Assembly (NCBI RefSeq): GCF_011759605.1
Contig: NZ_JAAOYX010000001.1
Location: 992,001 to 1,056,000 of the forward strand
From: Luteibacter sp. SG786
Lineage (GTDB): Bacteria; Pseudomonadota; Gammaproteobacteria; Xanthomonadales; Rhodanobacteraceae
DNA: 64,000 bases
Direction of reading: 5' to 3'
The position numbers and the translations under genes were made by a program. Below are positions 40,064-49,813 of this stretch, piece after piece. Position 1 is the first letter of the stretch, and each line of letters begins with the position of its first letter. The notes beneath the pieces were generated by a model. The model was not told where the DNA came from and did not search any database. It was given only the letters and a program-made list of their open reading frames with translations.

Positions 40064-41986
40064 TCACTGCACGATGTTCGCCGTGACGTGATACACGCGG
40101 CCGCCCCAACCGTCGTTGGGGAAGCTGTCGGAGACCTTCAGGTATACCGGCTTGGAGCCGTCGGCACCGCTTCCCAGGTAGGGTGTCAGATCGATGGTGC
40201 GATCGGCCTTGTTCGATCCGTCGGTGATCGGGCGGTCTTCCTTCAGCACGGTCGTCCAGTTCGTGTTGTCGGAGCTGACCTGCACCACGAACTCGGCGTC
40301 GATGGTCAGGGTGACCTGTGCCGAGGTGGTATCGGCCGGGAAGGGAAAGCGATAGGTGAAGTGCGCGTTGCCGTCGGCGAAGCGATTCTGCACGCCGTTG
40401 CTCTGCGAGTGGTCGGGGTCGAACAGCCATGGCAATTCGCCGGCCGTGCCCGTGTCGAAGTCGACCGAGTGCGCCACCAGCACGTCTGCCTGCGCAGTGA
40501 AGCGCAAGCCTGCCGCAAAGGCGTTCGCGGTCACCGTGTGGTGTCCATCGGTGGCGGCACTGGGTACGGTGATCCGCATCGGCACGCTGCGATAGACCGG
40601 CGCGGCGTTGCCGTGCGGCCGAAGGGTAACGAGGGTAGCGCGCGGCGAGGCGCTCCATCCCGCCGGTGCATCGGTGGAGACGAGCGTCACGAGCGGCAGG
40701 TATCCGGAGGCCGACAGGCCGAGTTCGCCGGGAATGGTCGCGTTGCCGGAGGCGGACGGCATGATCACCGGCTGCGCCGGGGACAGCGTGGCGGCCAGCG
40801 ATGCGAACGGCGTGGGTAGCGGCACGTCGCCGATGAGCGCGCTCAACGCGCTGGCCTGCGTGCGCCAGTCGAAGACGTTGGGATGGTCGTCGTTCGTGGC
40901 GCCGGCCCAGCGGGTGCCGAGGCGGTTCGCGGCATCCCTGTCCTGGTTCCATACGGTTTCGGCTTGTCGCTCGAGGAAATCCGCGTAGCGCCGATCGTGC
41001 GTGGTATCGACGAGGTCGGTCCAGTAGCGCGTGAAGATGCCCTTGAACTGCTTGGCGTTGTCATCGCAGGTCTGGTCGGTGGCGTCACAGGCTTCGGTCA
41101 GCGTGCCGTCGGTTACCAGGCCGCCGGGGCCGATCGAAGCGTCCGCGAGGCGTTTGACCGTGGCGAGAATCGCGGGATCCTTCGTGGCGCGCCACAGCTC
41201 GAGGCCGCCGCCGATGGCAAGCCCCTGGTTGTAGGTCCACACGTTCTGGCCGTTGTTGGTGCAGGCGTTGGTCAGGCCGTCGTTGACGAGGCCGTCGGCA
41301 TTGATCATGCCGCTGCCCTGGAACCACTGCCACGCCGTGCGGGAGCGGCTCAGCCAGAGCGTGTCGCCGGGGATCCGGTTATGCAGCTCCGCGGTGAGGC
41401 GGATCCACAAACCGTTGGTGATGGCGTTCTTGTAGGTGCGCTCGGCATCCCACCACACGCCACCGCCACAGGTGCTGGTATCCCAGTAGCCGTACACGTA
41501 GTTGGCGATGGTCACCGCCATGTCGAGGTACTTCGGGTCGTGGGTCAGGTCGTACGCCTGCAGCCAGGTCAGGCCCCACCATTCGGAATCGTCGATGGCC
41601 CGGCTGGTGAAATTGCCGAGCAGCGGATCGCCCGAAAGCACGCCCGCGGGGAAGACGCCCTTGTCTTTCTCGAAGGTGTTGTCCAACTGGCCGAGGTAGC
41701 GACGATCCCCCGTGCGCTGCATGTAGTCGCCGATGGTCTGTAGTGCCACGGCCGAGTTCCACCAACTGGATGGGAACCAGGCCTTGTCCGGATCATAGGA
41801 GCCCATGAGGACGTCGGCGGCCACGCGGGCTCGGGCAACGGCCGTGGGGCCGTCGTTGTGCGGGTTGGCGACGGAGGGCGCCTCCGCAGCTCCCGTCAGC
41901 GGTGCCGCCAGGAGGACGAAGCCGGTCACTGCAAGCAGTGTCTTGAGTCGTACGCGTAGTCCGGAAAACTCGATCTTCGGTTTCAC
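40064..41986 (-). CDS. secreted GH76 alpha-1,6-mannanase
   Basis: 640 aa with a signal peptide (LLAVTGFVLLAAPLTGAAEA). The GH76 barrel runs to about residue 390, with the adjacent catalytic aspartates in SRAIDDSEWWGLTW (Asp132-Asp133), WNSAVALQTIGDYM and GGVWWDAERTYKNAITN. Residues about 400-500 are a NEW3-like beta domain and the C-terminus a carbohydrate-binding-like module. It probably attacks fungal or yeast mannan outside the cell. A perfect palindrome lies upstream. Confidence 0.92.
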   Translation of the reverse strand: MKPKIEFSGLRVRLKTLLAVTGFVLLAAPLTGAAEAPSVANPHNDGPTAVARARVAADVLMGSYDPDKAWFPSSWWNSAVALQTIGDYMQRTGDRRYLGQLDNTFEKDKGVFPAGVLSGDPLLGNFTSRAIDDSEWWGLTWLQAYDLTHDPKYLDMAVTIANYVYGYWDTSTCGGGVWWDAERTYKNAITNGLWIRLTAELHNRIPGDTLWLSRSRTAWQWFQGSGMINADGLVNDGLTNACTNNGQNVWTYNQGLAIGGGLELWRATKDPAILATVKRLADASIGPGGLVTDGTLTEACDATDQTCDDNAKQFKGIFTRYWTDLVDTTHDRRYADFLERQAETVWNQDRDAANRLGTRWAGATNDDHPNVFDWRTQASALSALIGDVPLPTPFASLAATLSPAQPVIMPSASGNATIPGELGLSASGYLPLVTLVSTDAPAGWSASPRATLVTLRPHGNAAPVYRSVPMRITVPSAATDGHHTVTANAFAAGLRFTAQADVLVAHSVDFDTGTAGELPWLFDPDHSQSNGVQNRFADGNAHFTYRFPFPADTTSAQVTLTIDAEFVVQVSSDNTNWTTVLKEDRPITDGSNKADRTIDLTPYLGSGADGSKPVYLKVSDSFPNDGWGGRVYHVTANIVQ

Positions 41987-42090
41987 GATGCGAGGTGCTC
42001 CTCAGGGCCCACGAAGAGAGAGCCTCGGCTCTCTGGCAGTGCGGCCGGACCGTGGGCGGTGATCCGGCACGAAAACTGCTTGCGTGGGAA

Positions 42091-42106
42091 ATTTAGACGT
42101 CTAAAT
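42091..42106. promoter_or_regulatory. perfect 16-bp palindrome, candidate operator of the mannanase gene
   Basis: ATTTAGACGTCTAAAT, fully symmetric, 105 bp upstream of the mannanase start and 145 bp before the AraC gene. Its symmetry suggests a dimeric repressor (LacI-like, or a met-box-like AGACGTCT core). Confidence 0.6.
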
Positions 42107-42250
42107 ACCTGAGCTTCCCCTGCAACCCGTGGAGTGTTGCAGAGGAACGGCACAAATAGTGAGAACCCGGTCAACCCCGGGCCCCCGGAGGCGCCGAGGT
42201 CCGCAAGATCGGTCATGCGCGGCACGCCGACCGCCCGGTACGCTGTACCC

Positions 42251-43126
42251 ATGAACGATCCAGCCAACGAACGATTCCGCCGTGTACTCGATCACGTGGA
42301 CAGCCATCTGGACGGCGACCTGTCGCTGGATGTGCTTGCGCGGATAGCAGCCTACTCACCACACCATTTCCACCGGCGTTTCTCGGCGCTTACCGGAATG
42401 CCTGTACATCGCTACGTGCAGCTGTCGCGCTTCAAGCGTGCGGCGTGGCAGGCCGCCTTTCGTCCGGAGGTGTCGCTGACCGATGCCGCTCTGGACGCAG
42501 GTTACGAGAGCCCGGAAGCGTTCTCGCGCGCATTCCGGCTGCGGCTTGGCCAATCGCCCGCGGCGTTCCGCGAGGCGCCGGACTGGCGCGTCTGGGCTAC
42601 CGCATGGCGTGAACTCGATGAAGTAAGGAGATTCCATATGCTCACGCGCTTTCGCCTCGACGATGTGCGCATCGTCGATTTTCCCGACACGCCGGTTGCC
42701 TGCCTTTCGCACGTGGGCCCGCCGGAGCGCGTCGGGGAGAGCATTCGCCGTTTCATCGCCTGGCGTCGGGCCAACCACCTTCCTCCCGTCAGGCACGCCA
42801 CCTGGAACGTTCTCCACGACGACCCGGAAACGACGCCGCCCGAGCGCTATCGCCTCGATCTGTGCGTGTCCTGCGAGTCGGTGGCTCCTAACGACGCGGG
42901 CGTCACGGCCGCGTGCCTCCCCGGCGGTCGCTGCGCCATGTTGCGCCATGAAGGATCGGACGCCCTGCTGGGCGACGCCATCCGCTTCCTTTACGGCGAG
43001 TGGCTGACGGAAAGCGGCGAGGAGCCGGGCGATGCGCCACTGTTCCTCCGCCGTGTGGCGTTCTTTCCGGATGTGCCGGAACACGAGGCGGTGGTCGATA
43101 TCTACCTGCCGCTAAAGTCCCACTGA
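42251..43126 (+). CDS. AraC-family regulator with GyrI-like effector domain
   Basis: 291 aa from MNDPANERFRRVL. N-terminal double HTH of AraC (LSLDVLARIAAYSPHHFHRR, ALDAGYESPEAFSRAFRLRL) and a C-terminal GyrI/effector-binding domain (RFRLDDVRIVDFPDTPVACL). The Rob/SoxS-like arrangement senses a small molecule. Divergent from the mannanase, but a regulatory link is not shown. Confidence 0.9.
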   Translation: MNDPANERFRRVLDHVDSHLDGDLSLDVLARIAAYSPHHFHRRFSALTGMPVHRYVQLSRFKRAAWQAAFRPEVSLTDAALDAGYESPEAFSRAFRLRLGQSPAAFREAPDWRVWATAWRELDEVRRFHMLTRFRLDDVRIVDFPDTPVACLSHVGPPERVGESIRRFIAWRRANHLPPVRHATWNVLHDDPETTPPERYRLDLCVSCESVAPNDAGVTAACLPGGRCAMLRHEGSDALLGDAIRFLYGEWLTESGEEPGDAPLFLRRVAFFPDVPEHEAVVDIYLPLKSH

Positions 43127-43490
43127 CGTGGGGTCGCAACCTGCGTCGCAGTAACTTGCGAATGGTTCAGCGCTGACGGAAAGCCCACTGCGCCGCGGGC
43201 GATCGGGTGCCGATTCTGCGCTGTCATAATTTGCGTGTCGTGTCACGGACTTGGATTTCTTCCTCGCGTTCTCCGCTTTTCCGAAAGCCTTGCGAAAGCT
43301 CGCCTTGCCATTGCTCGAAGCACAGGGGGAGCAAGTGGCGGAAAGGGTGGGGTGACGCAATTTCCTGCGATACGCGGAGCGGCCGGCAGCCATGCCGGTC
43401 GGGGAAGGGTGCCGCTCGATCCAGAACGCCTGCAGTGTCAGGGCTTCCGCCTTGGCGGAAGCAATCTACGGGCTAATGGAAGGATCACTC
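43127..43490. promoter_or_regulatory. leader region of the S53 peptidase gene
   Basis: A 364-bp gene-free stretch. It contains a -10-like CATAAT (about 43225-43231) and a near-perfect 20-bp palindrome GCTTCCGCC-TT-GGCGGAAGC (43443-43462) 28 nt before the start codon. AAGGA precedes the ATG. Confidence 0.5.
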
Positions 43491-45983
43491 ATGAAGATCG
43501 ATGCTTTTGCTTCTGGGATCTCGCGCAAGACGGTACTGACGGTGGCCATCGCGCTGGCGATGTCCACCCTTTCCGCGCATGCGGAAGACAGTTGGGTGTC
43601 AACGCGCACCCAGGCCGCGATGCTACCCGTCGCGGGTACGCAGACGCTGGCCGCGTCGTCCACCACCGGTACGCCGGTGGCTTCGGGTTACGCGTTGAAC
43701 ATGACGGGCTCGCCGCGAATCGACGGAGTCGCCGTCACTGCGATGCCGGCGGACAAGCCGCTGCACGTGGCCGTCAGCCTCAAGCTGCGCCATCCCGATG
43801 AACTGGCGTCCTTCCTCTCGGCGGTCACCACCCCAGGCAACAAGCTCTACGGCAAGTTCCTCACGCCGGAGGAGTTCAAGGCACGCTTCGCGCCGACCCA
43901 GGCGCAGGTGGATGCGGTGGTGACACACCTGAAGCAGGCCGGCTTCGGCAACATCGACGTGGCGCCGAACAACCTGCTGATCTCGGCGGACGGCAACGTC
44001 GGCGCCGCCGCGAACGGCTTCCATACGTCGATCAAGCGGTTCACCGCGAACGGCCGCGAATTCTTCGCGAACGATACGCCGGCCCTCGTGCCCGCCGCGC
44101 TGGGCGACTCCGTGCAGTCCATCCTCGGCCTGCAGAACGTGTCGGTGAAGCGTCCGCTCAATCACGTGTACAAGCCTGCGGACGTGACCGTTCCCGGGCC
44201 GAGCATGAGCACGCAGGCGGCCGCAGCCGTCGCCGCCCATCATCCCCAGGACTTCGCCGCCATCTACGGCGGCAGCAACGTGCCGACCGCGAGCGGAACC
44301 ACGGTCGGCATCATCACCTGGGGCTCGATCACGCAGACGGTGACGGACCTCAACAGCTTTACCGCGAGCGCCGGCCTGCCGACGGTCAGTTCGACGATCA
44401 CGAAAGTGGGCAGCGGCACCTTCGCCAACGATCCCGATTCGAACGGCGAGTGGTCGCTCGACAGCCAGGACATCGTGGGTATCGCCGGTGCGGTGCAGCG
44501 CCTGATCTTCTACACCTCGGCCAACGGAGACTCCAGTTCCAGCGGCATCACGAACGCCGGCATCACCGCCACCTTCAACCGCGCGGTCACCGACAATCAG
44601 GCGAAGCTGATCAACGTCTCGCTCGGCGAAGACGAGACGGCTGCGGAGCAGTCGGGCACACAGGCGGCGGACGATGCGATCTTCCAGCAGGCGGTCGCGC
44701 AGGGACAGACCTTCTCGGTGGCGGCCGGTGACGCGGGCGTGTACCAGTGGTCCTCCGACCCGGTGTCGGGTTCGCCGGGCTATGTGGCCAATTCCGCCGG
44801 TACGGTGAAGATCGACCTCACGCATTACTCGGTCAGCGAGCCGGCGAGTTCGCCCTACGTGGTTCAGGTGGGCGGCACCACGCTGTCCACCAGCGGCACC
44901 TCGTGGACGGGCGAAACCGTGTGGAACGAAGGCCTCTCGGCCATTGCGCCGAGCCAGGGCGACAACAACCAGCGTCTGTGGGCCACCGGCGGCGGCACCA
45001 GCCTGTACGAAACCGCGCCTTCGTGGCAGTCGTCGGTGACCAGTTCGACGAAGCGTGTGGGTCCGGACGTGTCGTTCGATGCCGCGTCGTCGTCGGGTGC
45101 GCTCATCGTCGTCAACGGGCAGACGGAGCAGGTGGGCGGAACCAGCCTGGCGTCGCCGTTGTTCGTCGGCGCCTTCGCGCGCATCGAGTCGGCGGCCAAC
45201 AATGCCATCGGCTTCCCCGCGTCGAAGTTCTACCAGGCGTTCCCCAGCCAGACGTCGCTGCTGCACGACGTGACCTCCGGCAACAACGGTTATCAGGGGC
45301 ATGGCTACACCGCGTCCACCGGTTTCGATGAAGCCACTGGCTTCGGCAGCTTCAACATCGGCGCCCTCAATACCTACGCGCAGGCGAACTGGGTAAGCGG
45401 GGGCGGCGGCGGGAATACGCCGCCCGTGGCCAATTTCAGCTTCACCACCAGTGGCCTCACCGCCACCTTCACCGACAGTTCCTCGGACAGCGATGGCAGC
45501 ATCGCGTCGCGTTCCTGGAACTTCGGCGACGGCTCCACGTCCACCGCCACGAACCCGAGCCACACCTACGCGTCCGCCGGCACCTATTCGGTGAGCGAGA
45601 CGGTGACGGACAACGGCGGCTCCAGCAATACGAAGACCTCGTCCGTAACGGTGGGTTCGTCCGGCGGCGGCAACGTGTTGCAGAACGGCGTGGCGGTCAC
45701 CGGTCTCTCGGCGGCCAAGAACGGGAAACTGAACTACACCGTGGTGGTGCCGTCCGGTGCGACGAACCTGAAGATCGCCATCTCGGGCGGCACCGGCGAT
45801 GCCGACCTGTATGTCAAGTTCGGTTCCGCTCCAACGACCTCGTCGTACGACTGCCGCCCGTATGTCACGGGTAACACGGAAAGCTGCACGTCCGCGTCGC
45901 CCACCCCGGGCACCTACTACGTGATGCTCAACGCGTACGCGGCGTTCTCGGGCGTGACGTTGAAGGCAACCTGGACGAACTGA
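43491..45983 (+). CDS. secreted S53 serine-carboxyl peptidase (xanthomonalisin-like)
   Basis: 830 aa from MKIDAFASGISR with signal peptide. Activation propeptide (residues about 60-220: LHVAVSLKLRHPDELASFLS), then the S53 catalytic core: Glu320 and Asp324 in NGEWSLDSQD, Ser552 in GGTSLASPLF. PKD domain at about 642-722 (SWNFGDGSTSTATNPSHTYA) and a PPC domain at the C-terminus. Expected to be a pepstatin-insensitive acid protease outside the cell. Confidence 0.95.
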   Translation: MKIDAFASGISRKTVLTVAIALAMSTLSAHAEDSWVSTRTQAAMLPVAGTQTLAASSTTGTPVASGYALNMTGSPRIDGVAVTAMPADKPLHVAVSLKLRHPDELASFLSAVTTPGNKLYGKFLTPEEFKARFAPTQAQVDAVVTHLKQAGFGNIDVAPNNLLISADGNVGAAANGFHTSIKRFTANGREFFANDTPALVPAALGDSVQSILGLQNVSVKRPLNHVYKPADVTVPGPSMSTQAAAAVAAHHPQDFAAIYGGSNVPTASGTTVGIITWGSITQTVTDLNSFTASAGLPTVSSTITKVGSGTFANDPDSNGEWSLDSQDIVGIAGAVQRLIFYTSANGDSSSSGITNAGITATFNRAVTDNQAKLINVSLGEDETAAEQSGTQAADDAIFQQAVAQGQTFSVAAGDAGVYQWSSDPVSGSPGYVANSAGTVKIDLTHYSVSEPASSPYVVQVGGTTLSTSGTSWTGETVWNEGLSAIAPSQGDNNQRLWATGGGTSLYETAPSWQSSVTSSTKRVGPDVSFDAASSSGALIVVNGQTEQVGGTSLASPLFVGAFARIESAANNAIGFPASKFYQAFPSQTSLLHDVTSGNNGYQGHGYTASTGFDEATGFGSFNIGALNTYAQANWVSGGGGGNTPPVANFSFTTSGLTATFTDSSSDSDGSIASRSWNFGDGSTSTATNPSHTYASAGTYSVSETVTDNGGSSNTKTSSVTVGSSGGGNVLQNGVAVTGLSAAKNGKLNYTVVVPSGATNLKIAISGGTGDADLYVKFGSAPTTSSYDCRPYVTGNTESCTSASPTPGTYYVMLNAYAAFSGVTLKATWTN

Positions 45984-46088
45984 GCCTGAAGGGAAGCGAC
46001 GGGCGCCGGTCCTGAAGGGCCGGCGTCCGTGTCCGCAGGAGCCACTTTTTTTCAGCCAGATGCGGCGGCGAGGTATAAGCTGTCGGGC

Positions 46089-46664
46089 ATGAGCCGCACG
46101 TTGCTGGCACTCATGGTTCCGGAGGCCGAGCCCCTCATCGGCGACCTTCGCGCGCGCCTCGATCCCGCCGCGAAGCTGGGCCTCGCTGCCCACATCACCC
46201 TGGTCTATCCGTTCCTCGACAGCGAGCGCATCACGCCGGCGGTCGAGGAAAGGCTGCGCACGGTGGCCGCGGCCCGCCAGCCATTGGCATTCCGTCTGGA
46301 CGCGGTGCGCATGTTTCCCTCCACGGTTTGGCTGGCGCCGTCGCCGTCTGCCGCCATCGGGGCACTGGCCGCCGCGTTGCAGCTGGCGTTCCCGGAACGC
46401 CCCCGCCGGGATCGCGAGTTTCCGGAATACATTCCCCATGTTTCCGTGGCCCGGGAGGTACGCCGCGATCGCGAGGCCATCGCGGCGGCCCTCGAAGAAC
46501 GCCTGCATGCGAATGGCCCCGTCGCCTGCGTCGCGGAGCAGGTGCATGTGATGGAGCGCGCGCCGGACGGTTGGAAAACACGACGGGTCGTGCCGCTGGG
46601 CGGTACCCCTACCGATCCTGGGGAAACAAGCGGCGGTGCTCGCCGTGGTCGAACCATTCGCTGA
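46089..46664 (+). CDS. 2H phosphoesterase (2'-5' RNA ligase/LigT-like)
   Basis: 191 aa from MSRTLLALMVPEAEP. The two tetrapeptides of the 2H fold are clear: AHITLVYPF and PHVSVAREV. LigT-like proteins cleave or ligate 2'-5' phosphodiesters or cyclic phosphates. The 3' end overlaps the convergent gene by 56 nt. Confidence 0.85.
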   Translation: MSRTLLALMVPEAEPLIGDLRARLDPAAKLGLAAHITLVYPFLDSERITPAVEERLRTVAAARQPLAFRLDAVRMFPSTVWLAPSPSAAIGALAAALQLAFPERPRRDREFPEYIPHVSVAREVRRDREAIAAALEERLHANGPVACVAEQVHVMERAPDGWKTRRVVPLGGTPTDPGETSGGARRGRTIR

Positions 46665-47247
46665 CCGACGAAGGCACGAAGGCCCGCACGTCGATGCCGG
46701 CGGCCTCGAACATGGCCCAGGTGTCGAGCAGGGCGCGGCGGAGCGTGGTTGCGCCCGGGTCGTCCGGGGCGTTGGCGCGGGCCCAGTCGAGGGTGTCGAC
46801 GATCCTCAGCGCCCAGTCGTGCAGGAGGTCGGCACGGGCCAGGAGGTGCTCTCGCAGCCACGGCCTCAGCCCGTCGTGGAGATATAGTCCCTCATCCGCC
46901 GCGATGCGTCTCAGCGTGTCGGAGACAGCCAGGTGCGCGCCGCGATACCATTCCGTGTGGCCTCCCGCCGTGGCACGCACCGCCAGCGGCGCCATGGCGC
47001 GGTGTTCCCGAAAGCCCTCGATCAGCGTCCGCTCTATCCTGCGCGCCGCGGCCACCCGCTCGGCGTCCACCAGCAGGCCCCGGTCCAGGTCGAAGAACCC
47101 GAAGAACCGGCGGTGCAGGGTGGAAAACCGGGTAAAAGGATCGCGGGAGAAGCCCAGTTTCAGCAGGTCTTCGTCCCGGCAGGGCATGACATAGACAAAA
47201 GCCCGGCCGCGGGTGGCGAATCGGGGGTAGGGCGCGTCTTCTGTCAT
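46609..47247 (-). CDS. GIY-YIG nuclease family protein
   Basis: 212 aa. FVYVMPCRDEDLLKLGFSRD is a GIY-YIG-like strand-turn-strand start with the K-L-G-F-S signature; the helix with AERVAAARRIERTLIEGFRE follows. No C-terminal DNA-binding domain is recognised. Convergent with the 2H phosphoesterase. Confidence 0.7.
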   Translation of the reverse strand: MTEDAPYPRFATRGRAFVYVMPCRDEDLLKLGFSRDPFTRFSTLHRRFFGFFDLDRGLLVDAERVAAARRIERTLIEGFREHRAMAPLAVRATAGGHTEWYRGAHLAVSDTLRRIAADEGLYLHDGLRPWLREHLLARADLLHDWALRIVDTLDWARANAPDDPGATTLRRALLDTWAMFEAAGIDVRAFVPSSVSEWFDHGEHRRLFPQDR

Positions 47248-47322
47248 GGGGCCAGTATCGCTACCCCGCGTCTCAGGTTCGTGGACGCCGCGGCGGTCTT
47301 CTCATCCGCGTCCTGCGAAACC

Positions 47323-47450
47323 TTGCGTGAACCTGTAAAAATCGATAGAATCCGTGAATCTTAAGCGGTGTTCGCGACGGCCGAGGCCTCCCGCCCATAT
47401 CGCTTCAGGAACTTTCTTTTTACAAGAAAGCCTCCTCGTGAGGCTTTTTT
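47323..47450 (+). promoter_or_regulatory. promoter and leader/attenuator of the rimP-infB operon
   Basis: TTGCGT (47323-47328), 17-bp spacer, TAGAAT (47346-47351). The transcript would run into two adjacent hairpins, CTTTCTT-N5-AAGAAAG (47412-47430) and GCCTC-N5-GAGGC (47430-47444), the latter followed by TTTTTT. It is either an attenuator or a small RNA of about 90 nt. A second weak stem with seven T (47555-47576) lies closer to rimP. The 360-bp gap (47248-47607) holds no protein gene I would accept. Confidence 0.6.
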
Positions 47451-47607
47451 GTTGGGCGCATGGAGGCGCCTTGCGACACTCTGTGAGCGCCGTCAAGGCA
47501 TCGCGTATGGGCGCTGGAGGAAAGTGTCGGGATACATCGGCGACGTAAAGGAATGGGCCGTTCGCGCCCTTTTTTTGTTTCTGGCGACCGGAAAAACCGC
47601 AGGCAAC

Positions 47608-48123
47608 GTGGATACCAACGCACTTTCACAGCGATTCTCCGACATCGTGGCCGACCTCGGCCTCGAAGTGCTGGGGATCGAGTTCCTCCCGTCCGGCGGG
47701 CAGAGCACCCTTCGCGTCTACCTCGACGTGTCCGGTGGCGAGCGCGAGGTCACGGTCGACGACTGCGAGGCCGCAAGCCGCGAGTTTTCGGCCTACCTCG
47801 ACGTTGAAGATCCGATCCCCGGCAACTATGTACTGGAAGTCTCCTCTCCCGGTATCGACCGCCCCCTGTTCACGGCGGCGCAATTCGCGCGCGTGAGCGG
47901 TCAGGAGGTCAAGGTGCTGCTGAAGGCCCCCATCGAGGGTCGCCGGCGCCTCAAGGGCAACGTCGTTGAAGTAAACGGCGAGCACATTGTGGTCGAGGGC
48001 GAGGCCGGCAGATTCGAATTCGAGCATGCGGACGTCGAAAGCGCCCGCGTGGTTCCCGACTGGGTGGCCCTCGGCTATGCGCCGCAGCCGAAGCCCACGC
48101 CGGGCGGCAAGAAATCCAAATAA
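47608..48123 (+). CDS. rimP: ribosome maturation factor RimP
   Basis: 171 aa. GTG at 47608 gives [14 protein letters not shown], in register with the family start. [40 protein letters not shown] and [11 protein letters not shown] are diagnostic. Needed for 30S assembly. First gene of the nusA-infB operon. Confidence 0.93.
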   Translation: MDTNALSQRFSDIVADLGLEVLGIEFLPSGGQSTLRVYLDVSGGEREVTVDDCEAASREFSAYLDVEDPIPGNYVLEVSSPGIDRPLFTAAQFARVSGQEVKVLLKAPIEGRRRLKGNVVEVNGEHIVVEGEAGRFEFEHADVESARVVPDWVALGYAPQPKPTPGGKKSK

Positions 48124-48165
48124 CGCAACGACGGGATGCGGGGCATCCTTACGGGAGTAGCGGCA

Positions 48166-49680
48166 ATGAGCAAAGAACTTTTGCTGGTAGTCGACGCGGT
48201 CGCCAACGAAAAGGGCGTGCCGCGCGAAGTCATTTTTGAAGCCATGGAAGCGGCGTTGGCCTCGGCCGCCAAGAAGCGCTACCCCGACGAGGATCCGGAC
48301 ATCCGGGTCGAGATCGACCGCAATTCCGGCGATTACGAAACGTTCCGTCGCTGGGAAATCATCGCGGACGACGGCGAAATGGAGGACCCGTCCTTCCAGA
48401 TCCGCCTGATGGACGCGCAGGACGAAGCGGGCGAGGGCGAAGTGGCGGAGGTCGGTGGCTGGATCGAGCACCAGATCGAAAACGCCGAATTCGGCCGCAT
48501 CGCCGCCCAGGCCGCGAAGCAGGTCATCGTCCAGCGCGTGCGCGAGGCCGAGCGCCAGCAGGTGGTCGACGCCTTCCGCGACCGCGTGGGCGAGCTGGTC
48601 ACCGGTATCGTGAAGCGCGTGGAGCGCGGCAACGTGTACCTCGACCTGGGCAGCAACGCCGAGGCGTTCATTCCGCGCGACAAGACCATTCCCCGCGAAT
48701 CGGCTCGCGTGGGCGACCGCGTACGTGGCTACCTTTACGAGGTCAAGTCGGAAATTCGCGGTCCGCAGCTGTTCGTTTCGCGCAGCGCGCCGGAATTCAT
48801 GATCGAACTGTTCAAGCTCGAAGTGCCGGAAGTCGGCCAGGGCCTGGTGGAAATCAAGGGCTGCGCCCGCGATCCGGGCGACCGCGCCAAGATCGCCGTG
48901 GTGGCCCACGACAGCCGCACCGATCCCATCGGCGCGTGCATCGGCATGCGCGGTTCGCGCGTGCAGGCGGTGTCGAACGAGCTCAACGGCGAGCGCGTCG
49001 ACATCATCCTGTGGCACGAGAACCAGGCCCAGTACGTCATCAATGCGATGGCGCCCGCCGAGGTGCAGTCGATCATCATGGATGAGGAAAAGCACTCGAT
49101 GGACATCGCGGTGGCCGAGGACAAGCTGTCCCAGGCCATCGGCCGCGGCGGCCAGAACGTGCGCCTCGCCAGCAAGCTCACCGGCTGGCAGCTCAACGTG
49201 ATGACGCAGGACCAGGTCACCGCGAAGTCGGAAGCGGAGCAGCAGGCCGCGCTTACCCTGTTCATGGAACGGCTGGAAGTCGACCAGGAAATCGCCAGCA
49301 TTCTGGTCCAGGAAGGTTTCTCCTCCGTCGAGGAAATCGCATACGTGCCCAGCGCCGAGCTGCTGGCTATCGAAGGCTTCGACGAGGACATCGTCGAGGA
49401 ACTTCGCGCCCGCGCCCGCGACGCACTGCTTACCGAGGCCTTGGCGGTCGAGGAAGGCATCGACGAAAACGGCCCTTCCGCCGAGTTGCTCGAGCTGGAA
49501 GGCATGGACGAACCCACCGCCTTCGCGCTCGCCGAGCGTAACGTGAAGACGCTCGACGACCTGGGCGACCTGGCCGTCGACGAACTGATCGATATTGAAG
49601 GCATGACCGAGGAACGCGCATCGCAGCTGATCATGGCTGCGCGCGCTCCGATGATCGCCCGATTGGAGAAGGGCGGCTAA
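48166..49680 (+). CDS. nusA: transcription elongation factor NusA
   Basis: 504 aa from [18 protein letters not shown], normal length. N-terminal RNAP-binding domain, S1 at about 135-200 ([20 protein letters not shown]), KH1/KH2 ([34 protein letters not shown]) and two C-terminal acidic repeats. It controls pausing, termination and antitermination, and could also be used by the phage's Q-like system. Confidence 0.97.
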   Translation: MSKELLLVVDAVANEKGVPREVIFEAMEAALASAAKKRYPDEDPDIRVEIDRNSGDYETFRRWEIIADDGEMEDPSFQIRLMDAQDEAGEGEVAEVGGWIEHQIENAEFGRIAAQAAKQVIVQRVREAERQQVVDAFRDRVGELVTGIVKRVERGNVYLDLGSNAEAFIPRDKTIPRESARVGDRVRGYLYEVKSEIRGPQLFVSRSAPEFMIELFKLEVPEVGQGLVEIKGCARDPGDRAKIAVVAHDSRTDPIGACIGMRGSRVQAVSNELNGERVDIILWHENQAQYVINAMAPAEVQSIIMDEEKHSMDIAVAEDKLSQAIGRGGQNVRLASKLTGWQLNVMTQDQVTAKSEAEQQAALTLFMERLEVDQEIASILVQEGFSSVEEIAYVPSAELLAIEGFDEDIVEELRARARDALLTEALAVEEGIDENGPSAELLELEGMDEPTAFALAERNVKTLDDLGDLAVDELIDIEGMTEERASQLIMAARAPMIARLEKGG

Positions 49681-49813
49681 GCGCGAGTCCGGAAGCGCCC
49701 TGGAGGGGCGCCCCGAGGGAGGCCGCGAGGCTTCCCCCCATGGATGGAGGCAGCCGTACGGGTCATCGACGGCACGTAAGGTTACGCGCGGGAACGGCGG
49801 AGAATAAAGAACG

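Noticed and set aside
43623-46547. 974-aa minus-strand open frame antisense to the S53 peptidase
   Set aside because: Arg/His/Gly-rich antisense shadow; the plus strand encodes a clear S53 protein with catalytic residues.
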